DNA from: Kitasatospora gansuensis
GTDB taxonomy: Bacteria; Actinomycetota; Actinomycetes; Streptomycetales; Streptomycetaceae
Assembly (NCBI RefSeq): GCF_014203705.1
Contig: NZ_JACHJR010000001.1
Coordinates: 992,001 to 1,056,000 of the forward strand
Reading direction: 5' to 3'
Length of the DNA: 64,000 nt
Of this stretch, positions 25,175-33,156 are shown in pieces. Each line of letters starts with the position of its first letter. The first letter of the stretch is position 1. The notes below the pieces were generated by a model. The model had not been told where the DNA came from, ran no database searches, and was given only the letters and a program-made list of their open reading frames with translations. A program made the translations under genes and the position numbers.

Positions 25175-26077
25175 ATGGCAGGTACTCACCGGAAGCAACG
25201 TCCCCTCCGCACCCTGGCGGCAGCCCTGGTGCTGGCCCTGGCCGCAGTGGCGCTCTACCTGCTCCAGGCCCCGCCGAGCCGGTCGACCCCAGTGGCGAAC
25301 GTCCAGCCCGTGACCGCCTCCGCCTCTCCCACTCCCACCGACCCCGACCCCACCCCCGCCGTCCAGGCCGCCGCCGCGGCGGTGGCCGCGCAGGGTGCGG
25401 TGTCCGTCGCGGTGCTGGACACCGAGAGCGGGGTGAGCGCCTCGTACGGGACCGGGTCGTTCGTCACCGCGAGCATCGCCAAGGCGGACATCCTGGCCGC
25501 GCTGCTCTGGCAACGGCAGCAGGCGGGGCGGGAGTTGACGGCTGCCGAGCGGGCGGCCGCGACGCTGATGATCGAGCAGAGCGACAACACCGCCGCCGAC
25601 ACGCTCTACACGGCGGTCGGTGAGGCGGCCGGGCTCGATGCCGCGAACCGGGCCTTCGGGCTGACCGCCACCACGGCCGGGGCGGACGGCCACTGGGGGC
25701 TGACCGAGACCACCGCCGCCGATCAACTGCGGCTGCTCCAGGTGGTGTTCGGCACCGAGTCGCCGCTGACGGCCGACCGGCAGGCGTACCTGCAGGGCCT
25801 GATGGGCCAGGTCGCCACCGATCAGGACTGGGGCGTCTCGGCCGCCGACCAGGACGGCGCGTACACCCTGAAGAACGGCTGGCTGCCCAGAACGGCCACC
25901 GGGCTCTGGGTGGTGAACAGCATCGGCCGGGTCACCCACGACGGGCGGGAACTCCTGGTGGCGGTGCTCAGTGAGGGCTCGGCGGACCAGCAGCGCGGGA
26001 TCGACACCGTGGAGTCGCTGGCCGAGGCGGCCACCGGGGCGCTGACGGCCCAGCTGACGACCGAGCTGACGGGCTGA
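25175..26077 (+). CDS. Exported beta-lactamase-fold serine hydrolase
   Basis: 300 aa. An N-terminal hydrophobic segment (about 12-31) is a signal anchor, followed by a Pro/Thr/Ser linker (about 45-62). The catalytic motifs follow class A order: SIAK with S100/K103, SDN at 136-138 and KNG at 233-235, the last replacing the usual KTG. The gap from SxxK to SDN is 36 residues, shorter than in true class A beta-lactamases (about 60). A penicillin-interacting or other serine hydrolase role outside the membrane is more likely than resistance. ATG 25175 has GAACCT seven bases upstream, compatible with a leaderless start. Confidence 0.75.
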   Translation: MAGTHRKQRPLRTLAAALVLALAAVALYLLQAPPSRSTPVANVQPVTASASPTPTDPDPTPAVQAAAAAVAAQGAVSVAVLDTESGVSASYGTGSFVTASIAKADILAALLWQRQQAGRELTAAERAAATLMIEQSDNTAADTLYTAVGEAAGLDAANRAFGLTATTAGADGHWGLTETTAADQLRLLQVVFGTESPLTADRQAYLQGLMGQVATDQDWGVSAADQDGAYTLKNGWLPRTATGLWVVNSIGRVTHDGRELLVAVLSEGSADQQRGIDTVESLAEAATGALTAQLTTELTG

Positions 26078-26118
26078 TACCCCTACCCATCAGTACAGGC
26101 GTGTGGCAGTCTGCGGCC

Positions 26119-27330
26119 ATGGTCAACCACGCCGTTCCCGGCCTCGCCGCCGACCGAGCCCGCTATGACCGGGCCACCGCGCACCTCGACGCGCCACTGG
26201 CGGTCGTGGACCTGGACGCCTTCGACGCCAATGCCGCCGATCTGGCCCGCCGGGCGAACGGCAAGCCGGTCCGGGTGGCCAGCAAGTCGGTGCGCTGCCG
26301 GGCGCTGCTGGAGCGGGTGTTGGCGACGGACGGGTTCGCCGGGGTGATGAGCTTCACGCTGGCCGAGTCGATCTGGCTGGCCCGGGAGGGCTTCGAGGAC
26401 ATCCTGCTCGCCTACCCGTCGGCCGATCGGTCCGGCTTCGCCGAGCTGACCGGTGACCCCAAGCTGGCCGCCACCGTCACGGTGCTGCTGGACGACCCCG
26501 CGCAGCTCGACCTGATCGACGCGGCCCGCACCGGCAGCGAGGAGGTCCGGGTCTGCCTGGAGCTGGACACCTCGCTCCAGCTGCTCGGCGGCAAGCTCCG
26601 GGTCGGGGCCCGCCGGGCGCCGCTGCGGACGCCCGAGGCGCTCGGCGCGTTCGCCGAACTGGTGCAGCGGCGCCCGGGGTTCCGGGTGGTCGGCCTGATG
26701 GCGTACGAGGGGCACATCGCGGGCGTCGGCGACCTGATCGCGGGCCGGCCGGTGCGCTCCCGGGTGATCCAGGCGATGCAGGCCAAGGCCCGGCGGGAGC
26801 TGGCCGTACGGCGGGCCGCCGTGGTGCGGCGGCTGCGCGAGGTGGCCGAGCTGGAGTTCGTGAACGGTGGCGGCACCGGCAGCGTGGAGAGCACGGTGGC
26901 CGAGCGCGCGGTGACCGAGGTGGCCGCCGGGTCCGGTCTGTACGTGCCCCGGCTGTTCGACAACTACCGTTCGTTCCAAGGACGTCCGGCCGCGCTGTTC
27001 GCCCAGCCGGTGGTCCGCCGGCCCGGGCTCGGTGTGGTCACCGTGCTCGGCGGCGGCTACCCCGCCTCGGGCGCGGCCGGGCCCGACCGCTCGCCGGTGC
27101 CCTACCTGCCGCCGGGTCTGAAGTACGACCCCCAGGAAGGCGCGGGCGAGGTGCAGACCCCGCTGCTCGGCTCGGCGGCGGACGACCTGCGGATCGGTGA
27201 CCGGGTCTGGTTCCGGCACGCCAAGGCGGGTGAGCTGTGCGAGCGCTTCGCGGAGCTGCACCTGATCCAGGGCGACCGGGTGGTGGACACCGTGCCGACG
27301 TACCGGGGTGAGGGGCGGACGTTCCTCTGA
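26119..27330 (+). CDS. Alanine-racemase-fold PLP enzyme (D-amino-acid aldolase/dehydratase-like)
   Basis: 403 aa. A fold-type III PLP barrel: the N-terminal APLAVVDLDAFDANAADLARR leads to K56 in VRVASKSVRC, the expected Schiff-base lysine. Later motifs include GLMAYEGHIAG, LEFVNGGGTGSV near the PLP phosphate and a C-terminal beta domain with DRVWFRHAKAGELCERF, matching the zinc-binding His/Cys pair of D-threonine aldolase and D-serine dehydratase-type enzymes. It probably acts on a D-hydroxy amino acid. ATG 26119 has CAGTCT six bases upstream, so it may be leaderless. Confidence 0.8.
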   Translation: MVNHAVPGLAADRARYDRATAHLDAPLAVVDLDAFDANAADLARRANGKPVRVASKSVRCRALLERVLATDGFAGVMSFTLAESIWLAREGFEDILLAYPSADRSGFAELTGDPKLAATVTVLLDDPAQLDLIDAARTGSEEVRVCLELDTSLQLLGGKLRVGARRAPLRTPEALGAFAELVQRRPGFRVVGLMAYEGHIAGVGDLIAGRPVRSRVIQAMQAKARRELAVRRAAVVRRLREVAELEFVNGGGTGSVESTVAERAVTEVAAGSGLYVPRLFDNYRSFQGRPAALFAQPVVRRPGLGVVTVLGGGYPASGAAGPDRSPVPYLPPGLKYDPQEGAGEVQTPLLGSAADDLRIGDRVWFRHAKAGELCERFAELHLIQGDRVVDTVPTYRGEGRTFL

Positions 27331-27391
27331 CGGTCGTCCGCGCGCTGCCCTACGCTGACAGTGACTCAAATACCGTTAGGGGGCAGGGTTC

Positions 27392-27748
27392 ATGGATGCT
27401 GAGCTGGTGACGGCGGCGACCACGTCGCTGGTCGGGGCGATGACGACGAGCGCCTGGCAGACGCTGCGGGGCCGGGTGGCCGCGCTGTTCGGGCGGGACC
27501 GGGAAGCGGACGTGACGGCCGAGCTGGAGACCATCCGCGAGGAGGTCGAGGCGGACGGCGACGACGCGGCGGCCAGGGTCTGGGTGCGGCGGGCGCTGCG
27601 CGAGAACCCGGAGCTCGAGGCCATGCTGCGGCAGCTGCTCACCGAGGGGCAGCCGCAGCAGATCAACGTGAGGATCAACACCATCTCGGGCGGGCAGCAC
27701 GGCACTACCATCATGGCCGGCACGATCAACGGAAACATCACGAAGTGA
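27392..27748 (+). CDS. Small protein with Gly/Ile-rich repeat tail, 118 aa
   Basis: 118 aa. The first 90 residues are helical: a hydrophobic start (VTAATTSLVGAMTTSAWQTL), then an acidic/basic helix. The last 28 are INVRINTISGG..GTTIMAGTINGNITK, a beta-type repeat of the form found as a linker just before NB-ARC, NACHT or TPR modules in large Streptomyces signalling ATPases. Here it stands alone and ends seven bases before a strong terminator. It could be a stand-alone adaptor of a multidomain defence or signalling protein, or a remnant of one. Function unknown. A purine-rich TAGGGGGCAGGG precedes the ATG. Confidence 0.65.
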   Translation: MDAELVTAATTSLVGAMTTSAWQTLRGRVAALFGRDREADVTAELETIREEVEADGDDAAARVWVRRALRENPELEAMLRQLLTEGQPQQINVRINTISGGQHGTTIMAGTINGNITK

Positions 27749-27754
27749 CGGCAC

Positions 27755-27786
27755 ATGTGGCCCCCACCTGAGGGTGGGGGCCACAT
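27755..27786. terminator. Bidirectional terminator hairpin
   Basis: A 14-bp perfect stem (27755-27768 with 27773-27786) with loop TGAG between two convergent genes. Confidence 0.85.
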
Positions 27787-27799
27787 CGCTGACGGTGCG

Positions 27800-28759
27800 T
27801 CAGGCTCGGGTGCCGCCGCCCTCGCCGAGCTGGCCGGTGAAGGCCTTGATGCTCTCCACGATCTTGTCCATCTGGGTCAGCTTGGGCGCCTTGTCGTCGA
27901 TGTCGAAGCCCAGGTGCACCGAGGCCAGCGCCTTGCCGTCGGCGGTCGGGAAGACCACCGTCTGCACGTAGCCGTCGTTGCCCTCGGGCGCGTCCACCTT
28001 CCAGCGGATCAGGTAGCCGTCCCGGCCGTCGATCGCAATCGGCTCGGACTTCAGCTGCTCGTGCGACTTGATCTTGCCGTACGACTCCTCGGCCGCCGTG
28101 GTGATGTCCTGCTCGGCGGCCTGCTTGACGTCGGTCCCCTTGAGCTGACCGGTCGACACACCACCCAGCGAGCACTCGCCGCTGCCGGAGGCGCAGGTGT
28201 ACGAGCCGATGCTCAGCCCGGCGTACCCGGCCTTGGTGGTGCCGCCGGTCCAGCCGGTCGGGATCGACAGGCTGATCCGGTTGACCGCGTCGACCGCGAG
28301 GCCGGAGTTCCGGCCCTTGCCGCCGGGGGCCTCGGGCGCCTTCGAGGCACCACCGCCGCCGCCTTCGGCGCTGTCACCGCCGGGTCGTGCCTCCGGACGG
28401 ACCTTCTGCACCGTGTGCCGGTCGGACCGGCCGTCCATCGCCAGGTAGGTGACGCCGGAACCGACCAGCAGGCCCGCCAGCGCGGCCACGGCAGCGGCCG
28501 CCAGCACCGGCTTGGGGAGCTTCCGGCGGACGGGCGCGGCGTCGGCCGGCGGCGCGAGCGGGGGCGGCTCCGGGTAGCGGACCGTCGGCCCGCTCTCCAG
28601 CACCTCGCCCTCCAGCACCTTCGGCCCCTCGGGGCTGTCCGCCGGGGCAGGCCGGGTGCTGGCCGTCCAGCCCTGGCCGTCCCACCAGCGCTGCGGCCGG
28701 GGGTCGGTCGTGGTGTCCTGCGGGTCCGGGTACCACCCGGCGGGAATCTGCTCGCTCAC
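27800..28759 (-). CDS. DUF2510 membrane protein
   Basis: 319 aa. An N-terminal DUF2510 motif (PAGWYPDP...QRWWDGQGWT, about 6-33) precedes a Pro-rich linker, one membrane helix (about 84-107) and an extracellular domain of about 200 residues with two cysteines (SYTCASGSGECSL) that could pair. The domain resembles lipoprotein LpqN-like or other actinobacterial secreted domains, but I cannot name it. GTG 28759 has TAGATT seven bases upstream, a leaderless start. It is divergent from the amidotransferase gene. Confidence 0.75.
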   Translation of the reverse strand: MSEQIPAGWYPDPQDTTTDPRPQRWWDGQGWTASTRPAPADSPEGPKVLEGEVLESGPTVRYPEPPPLAPPADAAPVRRKLPKPVLAAAAVAALAGLLVGSGVTYLAMDGRSDRHTVQKVRPEARPGGDSAEGGGGGASKAPEAPGGKGRNSGLAVDAVNRISLSIPTGWTGGTTKAGYAGLSIGSYTCASGSGECSLGGVSTGQLKGTDVKQAAEQDITTAAEESYGKIKSHEQLKSEPIAIDGRDGYLIRWKVDAPEGNDGYVQTVVFPTADGKALASVHLGFDIDDKAPKLTQMDKIVESIKAFTGQLGEGGGTRA

Positions 28760-28766
28760 GTCACCG

Positions 28767-28772
28767 AATCTA
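28767..28772 (-). promoter_or_regulatory. -10 box of a leaderless promoter for the DUF2510 gene
   Basis: TAGATT on the minus strand, then seven bases, then GTG 28759. No ribosome binding site. Confidence 0.55.
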
Positions 28773-28864
28773 AGCGCCCGAAGATAAACGCGGTATCAGT
28801 TCGACCCCTGTTCCGGCCGTTTCCCGATGAGATTCCGGTAAGAAACCTGCCGGACCCGCTCGGA

Positions 28865-28903
28865 CGACCTGACGGAACCTCGGGCGACCGGGCGACCTGA
28901 CGG
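28865..28903. repeat. Direct repeat in a divergent promoter gap
   Basis: CGACCTGACGG occurs perfectly at 28865-28875 and 28893-28903, 28 bases apart start to start, in the 189-base gap between the DUF2510 and amidotransferase genes. It could be a pair of regulator sites or chance. Confidence 0.4.
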
Positions 28904-28948
28904 CGAATCGGCCACGGCCACCGGTTCCGACGGTGCAGAATCCGGGCC

Positions 28949-29653
28949 ATGACCAACAGACCCTTGATCGGAGTCAGCACCTACGTCAACGACGCGACGT
29001 GGGGGCCCTGGGACGCCCAACGGGCCGTGCTGCTCCCCGAGCGGTACCCACAACTGGTGCAGCGCGCCGGTGGCACCGCCGTCCTGCTGCCGCCGGACTC
29101 CCCCGAGACCGCGCCCGGCCTGCTGGCCCGGCTGGACGGCCTGGTGATCTCCGGCGGCCCCGACGTGAACCCCGCCCTGTACGGCGCCCGGCCGCACCCT
29201 AAGACCCGGGCCACCGCACCCGAGCGGGACCTCTGGGAGGCCGCGCTGCTCCGGGCCGCCCTGGCCTCCGGCCTGCCGCTGCTCGGCATCTGCCGAGGGA
29301 TGCAGCTGCTCAACGTGGTCTGCGGGGGCACCCTCGTCCAGCACCTGGAGGGTGGCGAGTGCCACCTGCCCGCCGCCAACCGCTACGGCTCCCACCCGGT
29401 CCGGCCACTGGCCGGCACCAGGCTCGCGGAGCTGCTCCCCGAGCTGGAGATCGAGGTTCCGACCGCGCACCACCAGGCGGTCGACCGGCTCGGCGAGGGG
29501 CTGGTGGTCAGCGCCCTGGCCGAGGACGGCACCGTCGAGGCGGTCGAGGGTGCCGGCTTCGTCCTGGGCGTCCAGTGGCACCCGGAGCAGGGGGCGGACC
29601 TTCGGGTGATGCAGGCTCTGGTCGAGGCCGCGCGGGTGCCGGCTGTCGTCTGA
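28949..29653 (+). CDS. puuD: Gamma-glutamyl-gamma-aminobutyrate hydrolase family (class I glutamine amidotransferase)
   Basis: 234 aa, peptidase C26. The nucleophile is C115 in GICRGMQL, with H211 and E213 in QWHPEQ completing the triad, and LDGLVISGGPDVNP is the usual N-terminal motif. PuuD releases GABA from gamma-glutamyl-GABA in putrescine breakdown. Streptomyces relatives also act in gamma-glutamylpolyamine catabolism, but no glutamate-putrescine ligase is adjacent. The symbol is by family only. CAGAAT lies seven bases before ATG 28949. Confidence 0.85.
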   Translation: MTNRPLIGVSTYVNDATWGPWDAQRAVLLPERYPQLVQRAGGTAVLLPPDSPETAPGLLARLDGLVISGGPDVNPALYGARPHPKTRATAPERDLWEAALLRAALASGLPLLGICRGMQLLNVVCGGTLVQHLEGGECHLPAANRYGSHPVRPLAGTRLAELLPELEIEVPTAHHQAVDRLGEGLVVSALAEDGTVEAVEGAGFVLGVQWHPEQGADLRVMQALVEAARVPAVV

Positions 29654-29670
29654 GCTGAGCCATCTACGGT

Positions 29671-29785
29671 CAGGGGCTCGGGGAACTGCGAGGAGATCCG
29701 GCGTGCGGGTCACTGCGAAAGTGCCTGGCCATTTACGCACGGATCACCTTTTCCGAGGTCGGCGTCGCAGTTCCCCGAGCCCCTG
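29671..29785 (-). mobile_element. MITE-like 115-bp repeat, copy B
   Basis: Inverted copy of the element at 24233-24347, with identical length and near-identical sequence after reverse complementing. It lies between the convergent amidotransferase and chromate transporter genes. Terminal inverted repeats of about 20 bases bound a non-coding interior. Confidence 0.7.
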
Positions 29786-29796
29786 CCTTCCGAAGG

Positions 29797-30915
29797 TCAC
29801 ATGAATGCTCCGGCCACTGCGGCGAGCAGCAGGCAGGTGACCACGGAGCGGCGGGCGGCCAGCAGCCAGAGCAGGGCGAGGGCCAGCAGCACGTACTGCC
29901 AAGGGAGTTGCAGGCCGAGCGCGAGGGGTACGGCCGAGCCGGCGATGGCTCCGGTGACGGCCGGGCCTGCGCCGGTCAGGAAGTCCTGGACGCGGCGGTC
30001 GGCCCGCAGGCGGTCGAAGTGGGAGGCGCCGAAGAGCACGAACAGGAACGACGGCGCGAAGGCCACCAGCGCCGCCAGCAGACCGCCCGTCAGTCCGGCG
30101 GCCGCGTAGCCGACCACCGCGATGGTCTGGACGACCGGTCCGGGGGTGATCTGGCCGAGGGCGACGGCGTTCAGGAACTGACCGTCCGTCATCCAGTGGT
30201 AGCGCTCGACCGCGTCGTACCGCATCAGCGGGATGATCACGAAGCCACCGCCGTACGAGAGCGCCCCCACCTTGAGGGCGACCCAGGCCAGGGCGCCGAG
30301 GCCGCCGGTGGCGGGCAGTGCGCCGAGCAGCAGGGGCAGCGTCAACCGGCGGCCCCGGACGGTGACTTCGGTCAGACCGGCGGCCAGCAGGACCAGGACC
30401 AGCCAGGGGCCGGTGAGCATCGCGGCGGCCGCGCCGCAAAGTGCGTACCCGGCCCAGCGGGCCCGGCCCGCGCGGGTGGTACCGGCCCGGGCCAGGCTGC
30501 CGGGTACCAGGGCGGCGGCGGCCTGGACCGCCACGGCGGGCACCGCCGCGCCCGCTCCGGCGGCCGCGCCGAGCACCCAGGACGGTGGGTCGCCCGCCAG
30601 GAAGAGGGCGGCCAGCGCCAGGATCAGGGCGAGGCCGGGGAGGATGAAGCAGGCGCCGCCGACCAGGGCCCCGGGGGTGCCGCGCAGCCGCCAGGCGGTG
30701 AAGATCGCCAGCTGGGTGGAGGCCGGGCCCGGCAGCAGGTTGGTGGCGGCGATGCCGTCCTCGAACTCGTCCGGGCGCAGCCAGCCGCGTCGCTCCACGC
30801 AGAGCCGGCGGAGCAGCAGGATGTGGGCGGGCGGGCCGCCGAAGCCGGTGCAGCCGATCCGGCCCCACTCCTTGGCAATGGTGAGCAGCGGTACCCGCTC
30901 CTGATGATCCGACAC
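29797..30915 (-). CDS. chrA: Chromate transporter ChrA family
   Basis: 372 aa with two homologous CHR halves. The first has GCTGFGGPPAHILLLRR and NLLPGPASTQLAIF (22-70). The second has ALKVGALSYGGGFVIIPLM and VALGQITPGPVVQTI. About ten hydrophobic segments are visible. Two-domain CHR proteins export chromate; an unrelated anion is possible. GTG 30915 has AGGGGAG five bases upstream. It is divergent from a cation-diffusion-facilitator gene, making a small metal-ion locus. Confidence 0.88.
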   Translation of the reverse strand: MSDHQERVPLLTIAKEWGRIGCTGFGGPPAHILLLRRLCVERRGWLRPDEFEDGIAATNLLPGPASTQLAIFTAWRLRGTPGALVGGACFILPGLALILALAALFLAGDPPSWVLGAAAGAGAAVPAVAVQAAAALVPGSLARAGTTRAGRARWAGYALCGAAAAMLTGPWLVLVLLAAGLTEVTVRGRRLTLPLLLGALPATGGLGALAWVALKVGALSYGGGFVIIPLMRYDAVERYHWMTDGQFLNAVALGQITPGPVVQTIAVVGYAAAGLTGGLLAALVAFAPSFLFVLFGASHFDRLRADRRVQDFLTGAGPAVTGAIAGSAVPLALGLQLPWQYVLLALALLWLLAARRSVVTCLLLAAVAGAFM

Positions 30916-31125
30916 GTCCGCTCCCCTGTTTCACCCGGTGGCGGGCGTGACCCTAGCGGAGGCGGCCGACCGGTTGATGAACGCCCGGGGAGGCGTAGCG
31001 GAGGGTGTCCGACGGGAACGACAACGGTCACCAGTGCAGCCTTTGGATCTTCTTCCGATCTGCGGTTCACTTCCGGTGCGGGGCGGCTGCGCCCTGGTTC
31101 CTGCGCGTTCGGGGAGAGGATCTCG

Positions 31126-32160
31126 ATGTCGAACCACGAGCACGACCACGACCACGGCGGATCAGGCGGCCACGCCGGCCACTCGCACAGCATCTCCGCC
31201 GACGCGGACCGCAAGTGGCTGCTCAGCGCGCTGACCCTGATCGTGGTCTTCATGGCCGGCGAGGTGGTGGTCGGTTTCGCCGCCGAGTCGCTCGCGCTGA
31301 TCTCGGACGCCGCGCACATGCTGACCGACGCGGCCTCGATCGTGCTGGCGCTGATCGCGATGCGGCTCTCCCGGCGTCCGGCGCGCGGCGGTTACACGTA
31401 CGGGCTGAAGCGGGCCGAGATCCTCTCCGCGCAGGCGAACGGGATCACCCTGCTGCTGCTCGCCGCCTGGCTCGGGTACGAGGCGGTCACCCGGCTGTTC
31501 GACCCGCCGGAGGTGACCGGTTCGCTGGTGCTGGTGACCGCGCTGGTCGGGGTCGTGGTGAACATCGGGGCGGCCTGGTGCATGTCGAAGGCCAACCGCA
31601 GTTCGCTGAACGTCGAAGGTGCCTTCCAGCACGTGCTGACCGACCTGTACGCGTTCATCGCCACCGCGGTGGCCGGTCTGATCATCGTGACCACCGGTTT
31701 CGGCCGGGCGGACGCGATCGCCTCGCTGATCGTGGTCGCGCTGATGCTGAAGGCGGGGACCGGGCTGGTCCGGGACTCCGGGCGGATCTTCCTGGAGGCC
31801 GCGCCGGCCGGGATCGACCCGGACTCGGTGGCCGACCGGCTGATCGACTCCTCCGAGGTCGAGGAGATCCACGACCTGCACATCTGGGAGATCACCTCCG
31901 GTCAGCCCGCGCTCTCCGCGCACATCCTGGTGGCCCCCGGCGGCGACTGCCACGCCGTCAGGCGCAACCTCCAGCGCACCCTGCGGGACGAGTACCGGAT
32001 CACCCACGCCACCCTCCAGGTCGACCACGTCGGCGAGGAGCTCGGGCAGGAGCTGCTGGCGATAGGGCGTTCGGCGGTGGAGGCGGGCGAGGCGAGCGGG
32101 GCGGAGCACTGCGGCGACTCGCACGGCCCGGTGCACCGGAGCGGCCCGCACCCGCACTGA
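31126..32160 (+). CDS. Cation diffusion facilitator (zinc/cobalt/cadmium efflux)
   Basis: 344 aa. A His-rich start (NHEHDHDHGGSGGHAGHSHS) precedes six membrane helices. The metal sites are D61/H64/D68 in LISDAAHMLTDA and the matching HVLTDLYAF in helix 5. The C-terminal cytoplasmic domain has EIHDLHIWEITSGQPALSAHI, the usual CDF dimer domain, and the protein ends again in His residues. It exports divalent cations in exchange for protons. ATG 31126 follows GGGGAGAGGA by five bases. Confidence 0.92.
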   Translation: MSNHEHDHDHGGSGGHAGHSHSISADADRKWLLSALTLIVVFMAGEVVVGFAAESLALISDAAHMLTDAASIVLALIAMRLSRRPARGGYTYGLKRAEILSAQANGITLLLLAAWLGYEAVTRLFDPPEVTGSLVLVTALVGVVVNIGAAWCMSKANRSSLNVEGAFQHVLTDLYAFIATAVAGLIIVTTGFGRADAIASLIVVALMLKAGTGLVRDSGRIFLEAAPAGIDPDSVADRLIDSSEVEEIHDLHIWEITSGQPALSAHILVAPGGDCHAVRRNLQRTLRDEYRITHATLQVDHVGEELGQELLAIGRSAVEAGEASGAEHCGDSHGPVHRSGPHPH

Positions 32161-32211
32161 ACCTGCCGTGCCGCTGAGGATCCGTCAGCCGGGTGCGGCA
32201 TGATCGGGGTC

Positions 32212-33138
32212 ATGACCGCACCCAGGCTGATGCTGCTCGACTCGGCGAGCCTCTACTTCCGTGCCTACTTCGGCGTGCCGGATTCGTTGAAGTCCCCCGA
32301 CGGGCAGCCGGTGAACGCCGTGCGCGGCCTGCTGGACTTCATCACCCGGCTGGTCCAGGACCACCGCCCCGACCAGCTGGTCGCCTGCATGGACGCCGAC
32401 TGGCGCCCGCAGTGGCGGGTGGACCTGATCCCCACCTACAAGACCCACCGGCTGGCCGCGGAGCCCTCGTTCGAGGGCGAGGAGGAGATCCCGGACACGC
32501 TGTCGCCGCAGGTGCCGGTGATCGAGCAGGTGCTGGACGCACTCGGCCTGGCCCGGATCGGCTCGCCCGGCTACGAGGCGGACGACGTGATCGGCACCCT
32601 GACCACCCGGGCCACCGGCCCGGTGCAGATCGTCACCGGGGACCGGGACCTGTTCCAACTGGTCGACGACGCCCGGCGGATCACCGTGCTCTACCCGGTC
32701 AAGGGCGTCGGCCAGGCCCAGGTCATCGACGAGGCCGCCCTGCGCGAGAAGTACGGCGTCACCGGCTCCCAGTACGCCGACATGGCCGCCCTCCGCGGCG
32801 ACCCGAGCGACGGCCTGCCCGGCGTCAAGGGCATCGGCGAGAAGACCGCCGCCCAGCTCATCCACGAGTACGGCGACCTGGCCGGCATCCGCGCCGCGGC
32901 CGCCGACCCGCTCTCCAAGCTCACCCCGGCCCGCCGCAAGAACCTCCTCGAAGGCGCCGCCTACCTCGACGTCGCCCCCACCGTGGTCCGGGTCGCCACC
33001 GACGTCCCGGTCCCCGAGCTCGACCTGACGCTGCCCCGCGAACCCCTCGACCCCATGACGCTCGAAGCGCTGTCGGAACGCTGGGGCCTCGGCACCTCCC
33101 TCACCCGCCTCCTCGACACCCTCGCCGCAGCCCACTGA
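32212..33138 (+). CDS. 5'-3' exonuclease (PolI N-terminal domain type)
   Basis: 308 aa, a stand-alone flap/5'-exonuclease domain. It begins LMLLDSASLYFRAYFGV with the first metal-binding Asp, followed by GYEADDVIGTL, TGDRDLFQLV and the helix-hairpin-helix GVKGIGEKTAAQLI. It removes 5' ends and flaps, probably in Okazaki fragment or RNA primer processing next to a polymerase I. Two in-frame ATGs exist; ATG 32212 is preferred because CATGAT, seven bases upstream, fits a leaderless promoter. It stands alone and is convergent with the lipoprotein gene, 18 bases apart. Confidence 0.9.
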   Translation: MTAPRLMLLDSASLYFRAYFGVPDSLKSPDGQPVNAVRGLLDFITRLVQDHRPDQLVACMDADWRPQWRVDLIPTYKTHRLAAEPSFEGEEEIPDTLSPQVPVIEQVLDALGLARIGSPGYEADDVIGTLTTRATGPVQIVTGDRDLFQLVDDARRITVLYPVKGVGQAQVIDEAALREKYGVTGSQYADMAALRGDPSDGLPGVKGIGEKTAAQLIHEYGDLAGIRAAAADPLSKLTPARRKNLLEGAAYLDVAPTVVRVATDVPVPELDLTLPREPLDPMTLEALSERWGLGTSLTRLLDTLAAAH

Positions 33139-33156
33139 GAGCGCAGCCTCATGGCG

